Origin: Mycolicibacterium moriokaense | GTDB taxonomy: Bacteria; Actinomycetota; Actinomycetes; Mycobacteriales; Mycobacteriaceae | Assembly: GCF_003201655.1 (NCBI RefSeq) | Contig: NZ_QJJU01000025.1 | Location: 1 to 64,000 of the forward strand | DNA length: 64,000 nucleotides | Direction: 5' to 3' | In this document: piece by piece, positions 41,293 to 50,289 of the stretch | Layout of the letters: each line of letters opens with the position of its first letter | How positions within the stretch are numbered: the stretch's first letter is position 1 | Program-made: the position numbers and the translations under genes | Notes under the pieces: model-generated | What the model was told of the DNA's origin: nothing | Database searches by the model: none | The model's input: the letters and a program-made list of their open reading frames with translations, nothing else

Positions 41293-42774
41293 TCAGCGCA
41301 ACGGGCGCAGCACGATCGGCATGCCGTCGACCGGTACAGGCATGCCACCGTAGTCGTAGCGCGGCTTGTAGCCGGGGCGCACCAACTCAAGTCGGTACTT
41401 ACGCAGCAGCCGATGCATCACGGTCTTGATTTCGAGCTGACCGAAAACCATGCCGATGCACTTGTGCGCACCGCCGCCGAACGGTGCGAACGCGTAGCGG
41501 TGCTTCTTGTGCTCCGAGCGGGGCTCTGCGAAGCGGTCCGGATCGAACTTTTCGGGGTCCGTCCACAGCTCTGGCAGGCGGTGGTTCAGCGACGGCCACG
41601 TCACCACGTCGGTGCCTGCGGGGATGAAGTAGCCGAGCAGGTCGGTGTCTCGGACCGCGCGCCGGAAGTTCATCGGCAATGGGGTGACCATGCGCAGGGC
41701 CTCGTTGATCACGAGGTCGTAGGTTTCCAGCTTGTCGAGCGCCTCGATGTCCAGCGGTCCGTCGCCGATGCGGGCCGACTCGTCGCGGCAGCGATCCTGC
41801 CATTCGGGATTGGCCGCCAAGTGATAGGCCATCGTGGTCATCGTCGACGTCGACGTATCGTGCGCGGCCATCATGAGGAAGATCATGTGGGCCACGATGT
41901 CGGCGTCGGTGAACCGCTGCCCGTCCTCGTCCTCGGCTTGGCGCAGCACACTGAGCATGTCGGTGCCCTCGATACCGCGCGTCTCGTTGAGCCGGGCAGT
42001 GAAATAGTTCTCGAGCGTCTTACGCGCCTCGATGCCGCGCCACCAGCTGAGCGGGCGTACCGGCTTGCGCACGATCGCGTTCCCGGCGCGTGTGGTCGTG
42101 GTGAAGGCGTGGTTGACGGTAGTAACGAGTTCGCGATCAGTGCCGGCCTCATGGCCCATGAACACCACCGACGCGATGTCGAGGGTGAGCTCCTTCAGGG
42201 CCGGATGGAACAGGAACCGTGAGTCGTTGGCCACCCAGTCATTGGCCACCACCTGGCTGGCCACCGAGTCGATGTGCTCGACGTAGCCCGACAGCCGGGT
42301 GCGGGTGAACGCCTCCTGCATGATTCGGCGGTGGAACATGTGCTCGTCGAAGTCGAGCAGCATCAGACCTCGGTCGAAGAACGGCCCGATGACCGGATCC
42401 CACGCCCGTTGTGAGAACTCCTTGTTGCGGTTGGAGAAGACGGCCTGCGTGGCGTCGGGGCCGAGGGCCGCCACCGCGGACAGCGCCGGCGAGAGGTTGT
42501 AGTGGAGGGGGCCGTACTTGCGGTAGATCTCTACGGCGTAGTCCGGTCCGCCGCGGAAGAACTCGATCAGGTGGCCGATGATCGGCAACCCCGCATCACC
42601 CATCACCGGCTTGAGGCCACTGCCCGCGGGCGGCTCCGCCAGCTGGAACTGCTTCCACTCGTGATTGCGCAGCCGCTTCTCGGCGACGCCCATGCCAGGG
42701 ATCGTCACCGGCGTCGGCTTCAACCTCCGTTTCGCCTGGTCGAGCAGGTAATCCTTGGTGCTGATGGTCGGCAT
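41293..42774 (-). CDS. cyp136: Cytochrome P450 CYP136
   Basis: A 493-residue P450 whose sequence agrees closely with M. tuberculosis CYP136 (YLLDQAKRR, PIIGHLIEFFRGGPDY, SNRNKEFSQ, GLMLLDFDEHMFHRRIMQEA). I-helix MMAAHDTSTSTMTT, ExxR in NEALRMV, heme loop FAPFGGGAHKCIGMVFGQLE. ATG 42774 (MPTISTKDYLLDQ) matches the known start and has GGGGAG 8 bases upstream; an in-frame ATG at 42828 exists. It is divergent from a TetR gene with a palindromic operator between them. Natural substrate unknown. Confidence 0.95.
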   Translation of the reverse strand: MPTISTKDYLLDQAKRRLKPTPVTIPGMGVAEKRLRNHEWKQFQLAEPPAGSGLKPVMGDAGLPIIGHLIEFFRGGPDYAVEIYRKYGPLHYNLSPALSAVAALGPDATQAVFSNRNKEFSQRAWDPVIGPFFDRGLMLLDFDEHMFHRRIMQEAFTRTRLSGYVEHIDSVASQVVANDWVANDSRFLFHPALKELTLDIASVVFMGHEAGTDRELVTTVNHAFTTTTRAGNAIVRKPVRPLSWWRGIEARKTLENYFTARLNETRGIEGTDMLSVLRQAEDEDGQRFTDADIVAHMIFLMMAAHDTSTSTMTTMAYHLAANPEWQDRCRDESARIGDGPLDIEALDKLETYDLVINEALRMVTPLPMNFRRAVRDTDLLGYFIPAGTDVVTWPSLNHRLPELWTDPEKFDPDRFAEPRSEHKKHRYAFAPFGGGAHKCIGMVFGQLEIKTVMHRLLRKYRLELVRPGYKPRYDYGGMPVPVDGMPIVLRPLR

Positions 42775-42840
42775 CTGGACACTCCCCTGGAAATCACGAG
42801 CTGTGGTGGATGTCACCTGACCTTCCATCCTGATATGGTG

Positions 42841-42858
42841 ACTTGACGCGTGTCAAGT
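42841..42858. promoter_or_regulatory. Palindrome ACTTGAC-N4-GTCAAGT between cyp136 and TetR
   Basis: ACTTGACGCGTGTCAAGT is a perfect inverted repeat with 7-bp arms and a 4-bp spacer. It lies in the spacer between the divergent cyp136 (start 42774) and TetR (start 42896) genes, so it is the expected operator of that TetR, controlling both. Confidence 0.7.
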
Positions 42859-42895
42859 TTTGATCCCGCGAGTCGCGATGAAAAGGTCTAGAGCC

Positions 42896-43516
42896 ATGAC
42901 GGCCCAACCCGCACCACAGCAGATCCGCCGAACCCGCGGCGACCGCCAGCGCGAGGCGATCGTCACCGCGGTGCGCGAGCTGCTCCAGGAGCGGACGTTC
43001 GCCGATCTGTCCGTGAGCACCATCAGCGAGCGCGCAGGCGTCGCCAGGTCAGGCTTCTACTTCTACTTCGACTCCAAGTACGCAGTGCTCGCGGTGGTCC
43101 TGGCCGACGCGGGTGATCTGCTCGACAACCTGACCCATCACTTCGCGCCACGCGAGCCGGGCGAGACGCCAGCCGCGTTCGCCAAGCGGATGGTCGGCAG
43201 CGCGGCCGCGGTGTACGCCAACGACGATCCCGTGATGAAGGCGTGCGCGGTGGCCCGAAACACCGACGCGCAGATCCGCGAGATGATGGACGACTTCTAC
43301 GACGGCATCATCGACAAGTTGATCGCCCTTCTCGAGCAGGATGCCGACGCACGCCCGATCTCCGACGACCTGCCTGCGCTGGTGCGGACACTGTCTGCGG
43401 TGACGTCGTTCACGCTGACGCAGGACAGTGCGTTCGTGGGCCGCGGCGAGGACTCCGCGCGCGCCATCGACATCGTGGAGCGGCTGTGGCTGAGCGCGTT
43501 TTGGGGTGACCAGTAG
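42896..43516 (+). CDS. TetR-family regulator (EthR-like; Rv3058c homologue)
   Basis: A 206-residue TetR protein. HTH at about residues 34-60: SVSTISERAGVARSGFYFYFDSKY, very like EthR. ATG 42896 has AAAAGG upstream with 9-base spacing; earlier ATGs at 42860 and 42878 are less well placed. It is followed by an SDR in the same orientation. It probably represses cyp136 and itself through the palindrome at 42841-42858. Confidence 0.92.
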   Translation: MTAQPAPQQIRRTRGDRQREAIVTAVRELLQERTFADLSVSTISERAGVARSGFYFYFDSKYAVLAVVLADAGDLLDNLTHHFAPREPGETPAAFAKRMVGSAAAVYANDDPVMKACAVARNTDAQIREMMDDFYDGIIDKLIALLEQDADARPISDDLPALVRTLSAVTSFTLTQDSAFVGRGEDSARAIDIVERLWLSAFWGDQ

Positions 43517-43538
43517 CCGCGGCGGTAGTGTCACCGGC

Positions 43539-44402
43539 ATGGCGCAGGGGAGCGGCTTTACCGGCAAGCGTTGTTTTCTCACCGGGGCCGCCAGCGGCAT
43601 CGGCCGCGCGACCGCGTTGAAGCTCGCCGCAGAAGGCGCCGAGCTATACCTCACCGACCGTGACGCCGACGGGCTGGAGCAGACCGTCGCCGACGCACGC
43701 GCGCTCGGTGCGCAGGTGCCCGAATACCGCGTTCTAGATATCTCCGACTACGACGAGGTGGCAGCCTTCGCCGAACACATCCACGCCAACCATCCGCCGA
43801 TGGATGTGGTGATGAACATCGCCGGTGTGTCCGCGTGGGGGACGGTCGACCAGCTCACCCATCAGCACTGGAAATCGATGGTGGATATCAACTTGATGGG
43901 GCCCATCCACGTCATCGAGACGTTTATCCCGCCGATGTTGGCAGCCCGCAACGGTGGGCACCTGGTCAACGTATCGTCGGCCGCCGGCCTGGTGGCGCTG
44001 CCGTGGCACGCGGCCTACAGCGCAAGCAAATACGGACTGCGCGGGTTGTCGGAGGTGCTGCGCTTCGACTTGGCCCGACACCGCATCGGGGTGTCGGTGG
44101 TGGTGCCTGGCGCGGTGAAAACGCCACTGGTGCAGACGGTTCAGATCGCGGGCGTGGACCGCGATGATCCCAACGTGAAGCGGTGGACCGACCGCTTCGG
44201 TGGGCATGCGGTGTCACCCGAGCACGTCGCTGACAGGATCCTGCGCGGCGTGCGCCGCAACCGCTTTCTCATCTACACATCGCCGGACATCCGTGCGCTT
44301 TACCTGTTCAAGCGGTCGGCGTGGTGGCCGTACAGCGTCGCGATGCGGCAAGCCAACGTGCTGTTCAGCCGAGCGTTGCGGCCCGCGTCCAGGACGCCTT
44401 AG
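43539..44402 (+). CDS. SDR family oxidoreductase (Rv3057c homologue)
   Basis: A 287-residue classical SDR: FLTGAASGIGRATALKLAAEG, NIAGVSAWG, NVSSAAGLVALPWHAAYSAS with the YSASKYG catalytic site. The C-terminal part (FKRSAWWPYSVAMRQANVLF) suggests membrane association. Substrate unknown; linked with the TetR-cyp136 locus. ATG 43539 gives the length I recall for the M. tuberculosis protein; GTG 43506 would overlap the TetR stop. It overlaps dinB by 4 bp at the 3' end. Confidence 0.9.
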   Translation: MAQGSGFTGKRCFLTGAASGIGRATALKLAAEGAELYLTDRDADGLEQTVADARALGAQVPEYRVLDISDYDEVAAFAEHIHANHPPMDVVMNIAGVSAWGTVDQLTHQHWKSMVDINLMGPIHVIETFIPPMLAARNGGHLVNVSSAAGLVALPWHAAYSASKYGLRGLSEVLRFDLARHRIGVSVVVPGAVKTPLVQTVQIAGVDRDDPNVKRWTDRFGGHAVSPEHVADRILRGVRRNRFLIYTSPDIRALYLFKRSAWWPYSVAMRQANVLFSRALRPASRTP

Positions 44403-45442
44403 TACCCACCTTCGGGAGGGTTGAGTTCCAGCCGGACGCCGAGCAGCCGGATTGGTCTTTCGAGTTCGAAGAGGTCGAGCAGGTCCAGCGCTGTCTTGGT
44501 GATCGCCTCGCCATCGACGCTCGGCGACGGCAGCTTGCGAATCTTGGTCCTTGTGTAGAACGTGTTGGTGCGCACGGTCACCGCTACCCGGGTGACGACG
44601 CGACCGTGGGCCACGATCTCGGTGAGCGTCTGTTGCGCGAGCTCGACTACAGCGGAGTCGATTTCAGCGCGGTCGGTCAGGTCCTCAGCGAAAGTGATGA
44701 CGTGGCTGCGCGAGCGCGCCACCCATGGTTCGGAGGTGACGTTGCTGTCGCCGCCGCCCTTGGCCAGCAACAGAATCCACAGCCCCGTCGTCGGGCCGAA
44801 GGTCGACGTGAGCACCGTGGCATCGGTGGCGGCGAGGTCTGCGACGGTGGTAATGCCCATGCCTGCAAGCTTTTTGGCGGTCTTGGGACCGACGCCCCAT
44901 AAGGCGTCGACCTCGCGATCACCCATCACGGCCATCCAGTTCTCGTCGGTGAGTTGATAAATGCCTGCCGGCTTGCCGAACCCGGTTGCGACCTTGGCGC
45001 GCTGCTTGTTGTCGCTGATGCCGACCGAACACGACAATTCCGTTCCGCCCGCGATGACTTCGCGGATCTGCTGTGCCAGCTCGACGGGGTCCTCGACCTC
45101 GGCGCCCATGTACGCCTCGTCCCAGCCCCACACCTCGACGGGATGACCGAAATCGCGCAGCAGGGACATCACCTCTTCGGAGGCTTCGTCATAGGCGGCC
45201 GTATCCAGAGGCAGGAACGTCGCATCCGGGCACTTGCGGGCCGCGGTGCGCAGCGGCACACCGGCGTGCACACCGAACTTGCGCGCAGGGTAGGACGCGC
45301 ACGTGACGACCTTGCGCGGTTCGTTCGGGTCGCCGTTGCCGCCGACGATGATTGGTAGGCCTGCCAATTCGGGTCTGCGGCGCACTTCGACCGCGGCCTG
45401 GAACTGGTCGAGGTCGACGTGCAGGACCCACCCGGGGGTCAT
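44399..45442 (-). CDS. dinB: DNA polymerase IV (DinB2/DinP, Y-family)
   Basis: A 347-residue translesion polymerase. Catalytic sites: HVDLDQFQAAVE with the first Asp, CASYPARKFGVHAG (YxAR) and VWGWDEAYMGAE (the second metal-binding Asp-Glu). A helix-hairpin-helix appears at LWGVGPKTAKKLAGMGI. ATG 45442 overlaps the TetR stop (ATGA) and matches the known length of Rv3056. No beta-clamp motif (QLPL-like) is seen at the C-terminus (LELNPPEGGY), which fits the DinB2 branch. Confidence 0.94.
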   Translation of the reverse strand: MTPGWVLHVDLDQFQAAVEVRRRPELAGLPIIVGGNGDPNEPRKVVTCASYPARKFGVHAGVPLRTAARKCPDATFLPLDTAAYDEASEEVMSLLRDFGHPVEVWGWDEAYMGAEVEDPVELAQQIREVIAGGTELSCSVGISDNKQRAKVATGFGKPAGIYQLTDENWMAVMGDREVDALWGVGPKTAKKLAGMGITTVADLAATDATVLTSTFGPTTGLWILLLAKGGGDSNVTSEPWVARSRSHVITFAEDLTDRAEIDSAVVELAQQTLTEIVAHGRVVTRVAVTVRTNTFYTRTKIRKLPSPSVDGEAITKTALDLLDLFELERPIRLLGVRLELNPPEGGY

Positions 45443-46047
45443 GTTCCGCAAAGCTTGCGCGCCACGCTTTCCCACGCGTCGCCGAGTTGCGCGACCGTCT
45501 GTCCGCGCTCGGTCATCTGGAACTGGACGTAGTCGGCGTCGAGCAGCGCGAGCAAGGCGAACGCCTGGGCATCCAGTTCGCCGGTCGTGCCCGCCGCCTC
45601 CAGCAGCACTTTGATGTGCCGGTGGTGAAACATCACCGGGGCGATGAACCGCATCTGCGGGTCGCGGCCTGCGTCGGACAACAGCGCGTGGTGGGTATGA
45701 ACGAACTCGAGGCGGTCGGCGCCGTACGCGAGCAGCCGCTTCAGCGGCGGTGCTCCAGGGCCCAGGGGCGGCGGGCCGAACATCAGCGCCTGCTGCTCGG
45801 CCTTCTCGTCCTCGTCGAGCAGGACGAGCATCAGGCCCGCCCGGCTGCCGAAGCGGCGGAACAATGTGCCCTTGCCCACGCCGGCGGCCACGGCGATGTC
45901 GTCGGTGGTGACGGCGTCGGGGCCGCGCTCCGCAATCAGGCGGCGCGCAGCGTCCAGCAGTAACGTGCGGTTACGGGCAGCGTCGCCCCGCTCCTGAGGC
46001 GCTTGATCCGTGACCGCCAGCTCGCGTAGCGGGGGAGTTGCGGTCAT
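45439..46047 (-). CDS. TetR-family regulator (Rv3055 homologue)
   Basis: A 202-residue TetR protein: N-terminal RNRTLLLDAARRLIAERG and HTH VTTDDIAVAAGVGKGTLFRRFGSRAGL. It is divergent from the FMN reductase and cotranscribed with dinB through a 4-bp overlap, so a translesion polymerase here may be under TetR control rather than, or as well as, SOS control. A small inverted repeat at 46077-46090 lies in the divergent promoter. Confidence 0.92.
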   Translation of the reverse strand: MTATPPLRELAVTDQAPQERGDAARNRTLLLDAARRLIAERGPDAVTTDDIAVAAGVGKGTLFRRFGSRAGLMLVLLDEDEKAEQQALMFGPPPLGPGAPPLKRLLAYGADRLEFVHTHHALLSDAGRDPQMRFIAPVMFHHRHIKVLLEAAGTTGELDAQAFALLALLDADYVQFQMTERGQTVAQLGDAWESVARKLCGT

Positions 46048-46076
46048 GTCTGCAGTTTAGTTCAGACGGAATGAAT

Positions 46077-46090
46077 CGGACTACGGTCCG
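46077..46090. promoter_or_regulatory. Inverted repeat CGGAC-N4-GTCCG
   Basis: CGGACTACGGTCCG has 5-bp arms and lies between the divergent TetR (start 46047) and FMN reductase (start 46137). It is a reasonable candidate operator for the TetR protein, though short. Confidence 0.4.
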
Positions 46091-46136
46091 GTTGACTCGT
46101 GCGAGGATCTTTTGGAACGACCGAAGGGAACGTGAA

Positions 46137-46679
46137 ATGTCCGATACCAAGGTGTTGGTGCTGCTGGGAAGCCTGCGCGCCGCGTCGATCAATCGCCAGC
46201 TGGCCGAACTCGCGGTCGAGACCGCACCGGAGGGCGTGAGCCTGCAGCTGTTCGACCGACTGGGGGAGCTGCCGTTCTATAACGAGGACATCGACAACGA
46301 CGACGTCGCGGAGCCGGTGGCGGCGCTGCGGGCAGCGGCCGCGGACGCCGACGCCGCGCTCGTCATCACCCCCGAGTACAACGGGAGCATTCCGGGTGTG
46401 CTGAAGAACGCCATCGACTGGTTGTCGCGACCGTTCGGCGACAGCGCCCTGAAGGGCAAGCCTGCGGCCGTCATAGGCGGATCATTCGGTCAGTACGGCG
46501 GCGTGTGGGCGCACGATGAGACCCGTAAGTCGTTCGGGATCGCAGGCCCGCGAATTGTGGAGGACCTCAAGCTCTCGGTGCCGTTCAAATCGCTCGCCGG
46601 GAAGCACCCGCGCGAGAACGCGGACGTCACCGAGAACCTGCGCGACGTCGTCGGCAAGTTGGCAGCCGAAGTCGCCTAG
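46137..46679 (+). CDS. NADPH-dependent FMN reductase (Rv3054c homologue)
   Basis: A 180-residue flavodoxin-like reductase. FMN-binding parts are LLGSLRAASINRQLAELAV at the N-terminus and ITPEYNGSIPGVLKNAIDWL. The family reduces flavins, quinones or chromate. ATG 46137 follows the AAGGGAA stretch 5-11 bases upstream. A strong hairpin follows its stop. Likely repressed by the divergent TetR. Confidence 0.92.
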   Translation: MSDTKVLVLLGSLRAASINRQLAELAVETAPEGVSLQLFDRLGELPFYNEDIDNDDVAEPVAALRAAAADADAALVITPEYNGSIPGVLKNAIDWLSRPFGDSALKGKPAAVIGGSFGQYGGVWAHDETRKSFGIAGPRIVEDLKLSVPFKSLAGKHPRENADVTENLRDVVGKLAAEVA

Positions 46680-46688
46680 CGCTTAAGT

Positions 46689-46733
46689 CCGAGGCCGCCG
46701 GCCGGGTCCATCGTGGCCCGCCGGCGGCCTTGG
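46689..46733 (+). terminator. Terminator-like hairpin after the FMN reductase
   Basis: AGGCCGCCGGC (46692-46702) and GCCGGCGGCCT (46720-46730) form a perfect 11-bp stem that extends by three more pairs on the outside. It begins 10 bases after the stop codon. There is no T-run, which is usual in mycobacteria. Confidence 0.7.
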
Positions 46734-47175
46734 TGGCTCAGTAGGTAGCGCCAGTAGGCGAAGTCGGGTAGTCCACTACGCGCGACCGAGGGCGCCCCCA
46801 CGCCGCAGCATTTGCAGCATGTGCGCGCAACATGCGGTCGTCGGTCTCTTTCGAACCATGTCATCGCTGCGGCCCGCGCAGTTCAAGTTCCGCGCGATCG
46901 AAGGGACCGCGGCTCCTATAGGCGCGCCGCGTCGACCCGTCATGCGGGCCTGCGCCCGTGACAAGACGCGCTGCTGAGTCGACGCCGAAACCCGGCCCAT
47001 CGTGACCCGTCGAGGGCTTTGCTGTTACGTCACCGTGACGGTTGGCGCCGCGTGGCTTGTCGGTGCCCGGTGGTAGACCTGTCGTACACCGCGACACGCC
47101 CCAGAATGTGATGTGCGACACGCCGGAAGTCCCGGCGCGCGAACGCTTACGACCAGGGAATTTCAAGATTGTTAT
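46734..47175. other. Non-coding stretch between FMN reductase and nrdH promoter
   Basis: No open frame here has convincing codon use or homology; the short minus-strand frames (46676-46864, 46861-47166) look like GC-rich noise. No tRNA or riboswitch structure was recognised. The region separates two conserved transcription units. Confidence 0.5.
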
Positions 47176-47223
47176 TCAGAACATCTGGTATCCCTTCGCA
47201 ATGTCGGACACCAGGTGTAGTGT
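47176..47223 (+). promoter_or_regulatory. Candidate pair of NrdR boxes upstream of nrdHIE
   Basis: TCAGAACATCTGGTAT (47176-47191) and ACACCAGGTGTAGTGT (47208-47223) match the NrdR consensus acaCwAtATaTwGtgt at about 10-11 of 16 positions each. Their starts are exactly 32 bp apart, three helical turns, as is normal for paired NrdR boxes. The pair lies about 200 bases before nrdH, and a similar pair precedes nrdF. Confidence 0.6.
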
Positions 47224-47415
47224 TCCGAGGACCGACAGACCCCCATGGTTCGGAGGTCGGCCGGAGGCCAGAAGTCCGGCGGTGTCGGGTCCCGAACCCC
47301 GCGGATGACGGCCCCGGACGACAGGAATTTTGAGGGCCTCCGGGCCGCTGAACTTCAGCGACGAGCAGTACCCGACCAGTTGCCAGTCTCAGTTCGCAGA
47401 GGAGCCGTACCGCAG
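47224..47415 (+). other. Long 5' leader of nrdH
   Basis: About 190 bases separate the NrdR boxes from nrdH. The stretch is GC-rich and can fold (for example CCGAC near 47231 with GGTCGG near 47255), but no known riboswitch pattern was recognised. AGAGGAG lies 11 bases before the nrdH ATG. Confidence 0.4.
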
Positions 47416-47658
47416 ATGACCATCACCGTGTACACCAAGCCCGCATGCGTGCAGTGCAACGCCACCTACAAGGCGCTGGACAAGCAGGGCATCGCTTACG
47501 AGAAGGTTGACATCAGCCTGGACAGCGAGGCTCGTGACTATGTCATGGCGTTGGGTTACCTGCAGGCGCCCGTCGTCGTGGCGGGCAATGATCACTGGTC
47601 AGGCTTCCGGCCCGACCGGATCAAGGCGTTGGCCGGCGCGGTCGCGGTAACGGCGTAG
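47416..47658 (+). CDS. nrdH: Glutaredoxin-like NrdH redoxin
   Basis: An 80-residue thioredoxin-fold electron donor for class Ib ribonucleotide reductase. The redox motif is CVQC (residues 11-14), and the C-terminal WSGFRPDRIKAL is the NrdH signature that replaces the glutathione site. First gene of nrdHIE; nrdI starts 37 bases downstream. ATG 47416. Confidence 0.96.
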   Translation: MTITVYTKPACVQCNATYKALDKQGIAYEKVDISLDSEARDYVMALGYLQAPVVVAGNDHWSGFRPDRIKALAGAVAVTA

Positions 47659-47695
47659 ATATAAGGGAACCTCGGAGCGCAGGAAGGAGTCGACG

Positions 47696-48139
47696 ATGAG
47701 CAACCTTGTCTACTTCTCCAGCGTGTCGGAGAACACCCACCGCTTCGTCGAGAAGCTGGGCATACCCGCCACCCGGATCCCGCTGCACGGACGCATCGAG
47801 GTCGATGAGCCTTACGTGTTGGTGCTGCCCACCTACGGCGGTGGGCATGCCACGCCGGACATCAACGACGGTGGCTATGTGCCCAAGCAGGTCATCGCCT
47901 TTTTGAACAACGAACACAACCGGTCGCTGATCCGCGGCGTGATCTGCGCGGGCAACAACAACTTCGGTGCAGAGTTCGCCTACGCGGGCAATGTGGTGTC
48001 CCGCAAGTGTGGCGTTCCGTACCTGTACCGCTTCGAACTGATGGGCACACCGGACGACGTGGAAGCCGTCCGCATGGGCCTTGCTGACTTCTGGAAGGAC
48101 CAGACGTGCCACCAACCGTCACAGCTGCAGAGCCTGTAA
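47696..48139 (+). CDS. nrdI: NrdI flavodoxin-like protein
   Basis: A 147-residue flavodoxin-like protein that generates superoxide to activate the dimanganese cofactor of NrdF. YFSSVSENTHRFVEKLG forms the FMN phosphate loop, and GNNNFGAEFAYAGNVVSRK is the family signature. AAGGAG precedes ATG 47696. It overlaps nrdE by 34 bp. Confidence 0.96.
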   Translation: MSNLVYFSSVSENTHRFVEKLGIPATRIPLHGRIEVDEPYVLVLPTYGGGHATPDINDGGYVPKQVIAFLNNEHNRSLIRGVICAGNNNFGAEFAYAGNVVSRKCGVPYLYRFELMGTPDDVEAVRMGLADFWKDQTCHQPSQLQSL

Positions 48140-50277
48140 CCTCCGCCGCGCCAGGCGCGCTGCCTGGCGAGACGGATTACCACGCGCTCAACGCGATGCT
48201 GAATCTGTACGACGCGGACGGCAAGATTCAGTTCGACATGGATGTGCAGGCCGCGCATCAATACTTCCGCGAGCACGTCAACCAGAACACCGTCTTCTTC
48301 CACGACGTCGACGAGAAGCTCGACTATCTCCTCAAGGAGAACTACTACGAGCGCGAGGTTCTCGACCAGTACTCGCGCAACTTCGTCAAGAGACTGCTCG
48401 ATCGCGCCTACGCCAAGAAGTTCCGGTTCCCGACGTTCCTGGGCGCCTTCAAGTACTACACCTCCTATACGTTGAAAACCTTTGACGGCAAGCGGTATCT
48501 GGAGCGTTTCGAGGACCGCGTCTGCATGGTGGCGCTGACGCTGGCCGCCGGGGACACCACCCTGGCCGAGAAGCTGGTCGACGAGATCATCGACGGCCGG
48601 TTCCAGCCGGCCACCCCGACGTTCCTCAACTCGGGTAAGAAGCAGCGGGGCGAGCCGGTCAGCTGCTTCCTGCTGCGCATCGAGGACAACATGGAGTCCA
48701 TCGGGCGCTCGATCAACTCGGCGTTGCAGCTGTCCAAGCGCGGCGGCGGGGTTGCGTTGCTGCTGAGCAACATTCGTGAGCACGGCGCACCGATCAAGAA
48801 CATCGAGAACCAGAGCTCGGGCGTCATCCCTATCATGAAGCTGCTGGAGGACTCCTTCTCCTACGCGAACCAATTGGGTGCGCGCCAGGGCGCGGGCGCG
48901 GTGTACCTGCACGCGCATCACCCCGATATCAACCGCTTCCTAGACACCAAGCGCGAGAACGCCGACGAGAAGATCCGGATCAAGACCCTGTCGCTCGGCG
49001 TCGTGATCCCGGACATCACGTTCGAGCTCGCAAAGAACAACGACGACATGTACCTGTTCTCGCCGTACGACGTCGAGCGCGTCTACGGCGTGCCGTTCGC
49101 CGACATCTCGGTGACCGAGAAGTACTACGAGATGGTCGACGACGCGCGGATCCGCAAGACGAAGATCAAGGCGCGCGAGTTCTTCCAGACGCTTGCCGAG
49201 CTGCAGTTCGAGTCGGGCTACCCGTACATCATGTACGAGGACACGGTGAACCGGGCCAACCCGATCGAGGGCAAGATCACGCACAGCAACCTGTGCTCGG
49301 AGATCCTGCAGGTGTCGACGCCGTCGGTGTTCAACGAGGATCTGACCTACGCCCAAGTGGGCAAGGACATCTCATGCAACCTGGGCTCGCTGAACATCGC
49401 GAAGGCGATGGATTCGCCGGACTTCGCGCAGACCATCGAGGTGTCGATCCGGGCTTTGACGGCCGTGTCCGACCAGACGCACATCTGGTCGGTGCCGTCG
49501 ATCGAGCAGGGCAACAACGACTCCCACGCCATCGGTCTTGGGCAGATGAACCTGCACGGCTACCTGGCGCGGGAGCGGATCTTCTACGGCTCCGAAGAGG
49601 GTGTCGACTTCACCAACATCTACTTCTATACGGTGCTCTACCACGCATTGAAGGCGTCGAATCGCATTGCCGTCGAACGTGGTACGGCGTTCAAGGGCTT
49701 TGAGAAGTCGAAGTACGCGTCGGGGGAGTTCTTCGACAAGTACACCGAGCAGCCGTGGGAACCGAAGACCGACAAGGTGCGCCAGCTATTCGCCGATGCG
49801 GACATTCGCATTCCGACGCAAGAGGATTGGGTTCGGCTCAAGGAATCGGTGCAGGCGCACGGCATTTACAACCAGAACCTGCAGGCGGTCCCGCCGACCG
49901 GCTCGATCAGCTACATCAACCACTCGACATCATCGATCCACCCGATCGCGTCGAAGGTCGAGATCCGCAAGGAAGGCAAGATCGGGCGGGTGTACTACCC
50001 GGCGCCGTACATGACCAACGAGAACCTCGAGTACTACGAGGATGCCTACGAGATCGGCTACGAGAAGGTCATCGACACGTATGCCGCTGCGACGCAGCAC
50101 GTGGATCAGGGTCTGTCGTTGACGCTGTTCTTCAAGGACACCGCCACCACGCGCGAAGTCAACAAGGCGCAGATCTACGCGTGGCGCAAGGGAATCAAGA
50201 CGCTCTACTACATCCGCCTGCGCCAGATGGCGCTTGAGGGAACCGAAGTGGAGGGTTGCGTGTCCTGCATGTTGTAG
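48106..50277 (+). CDS. nrdE: Ribonucleotide reductase class Ib alpha subunit
   Basis: A 723-residue catalytic subunit. Radical-site residues are in NLCSEI (Asn, Cys, Glu), redox Cys in PVSCFLL and the C-terminal CVSCML hands electrons from NrdH. Nearly identical in pattern to M. tuberculosis NrdE. Start GTG 48106 (MPPTVTAAEP) inside the end of nrdI. The small beta subunit nrdF is not next to it but 5 kb downstream. Confidence 0.97.
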   Translation: MPPTVTAAEPVTSAAPGALPGETDYHALNAMLNLYDADGKIQFDMDVQAAHQYFREHVNQNTVFFHDVDEKLDYLLKENYYEREVLDQYSRNFVKRLLDRAYAKKFRFPTFLGAFKYYTSYTLKTFDGKRYLERFEDRVCMVALTLAAGDTTLAEKLVDEIIDGRFQPATPTFLNSGKKQRGEPVSCFLLRIEDNMESIGRSINSALQLSKRGGGVALLLSNIREHGAPIKNIENQSSGVIPIMKLLEDSFSYANQLGARQGAGAVYLHAHHPDINRFLDTKRENADEKIRIKTLSLGVVIPDITFELAKNNDDMYLFSPYDVERVYGVPFADISVTEKYYEMVDDARIRKTKIKAREFFQTLAELQFESGYPYIMYEDTVNRANPIEGKITHSNLCSEILQVSTPSVFNEDLTYAQVGKDISCNLGSLNIAKAMDSPDFAQTIEVSIRALTAVSDQTHIWSVPSIEQGNNDSHAIGLGQMNLHGYLARERIFYGSEEGVDFTNIYFYTVLYHALKASNRIAVERGTAFKGFEKSKYASGEFFDKYTEQPWEPKTDKVRQLFADADIRIPTQEDWVRLKESVQAHGIYNQNLQAVPPTGSISYINHSTSSIHPIASKVEIRKEGKIGRVYYPAPYMTNENLEYYEDAYEIGYEKVIDTYAAATQHVDQGLSLTLFFKDTATTREVNKAQIYAWRKGIKTLYYIRLRQMALEGTEVEGCVSCML

Positions 50278-50289
50278 GACTCGCCCGCC

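Noticed and set aside
46676..46864. Minus-strand frame of 62 codons after the FMN reductase
   Set aside because: It covers the terminator hairpin, has no recognisable family and its composition reflects the GC-rich palindrome.
47224..47415. Cobalamin riboswitch upstream of nrdH
   Set aside because: Some RNR operons have one, but the B12 box and the conserved core could not be found here.
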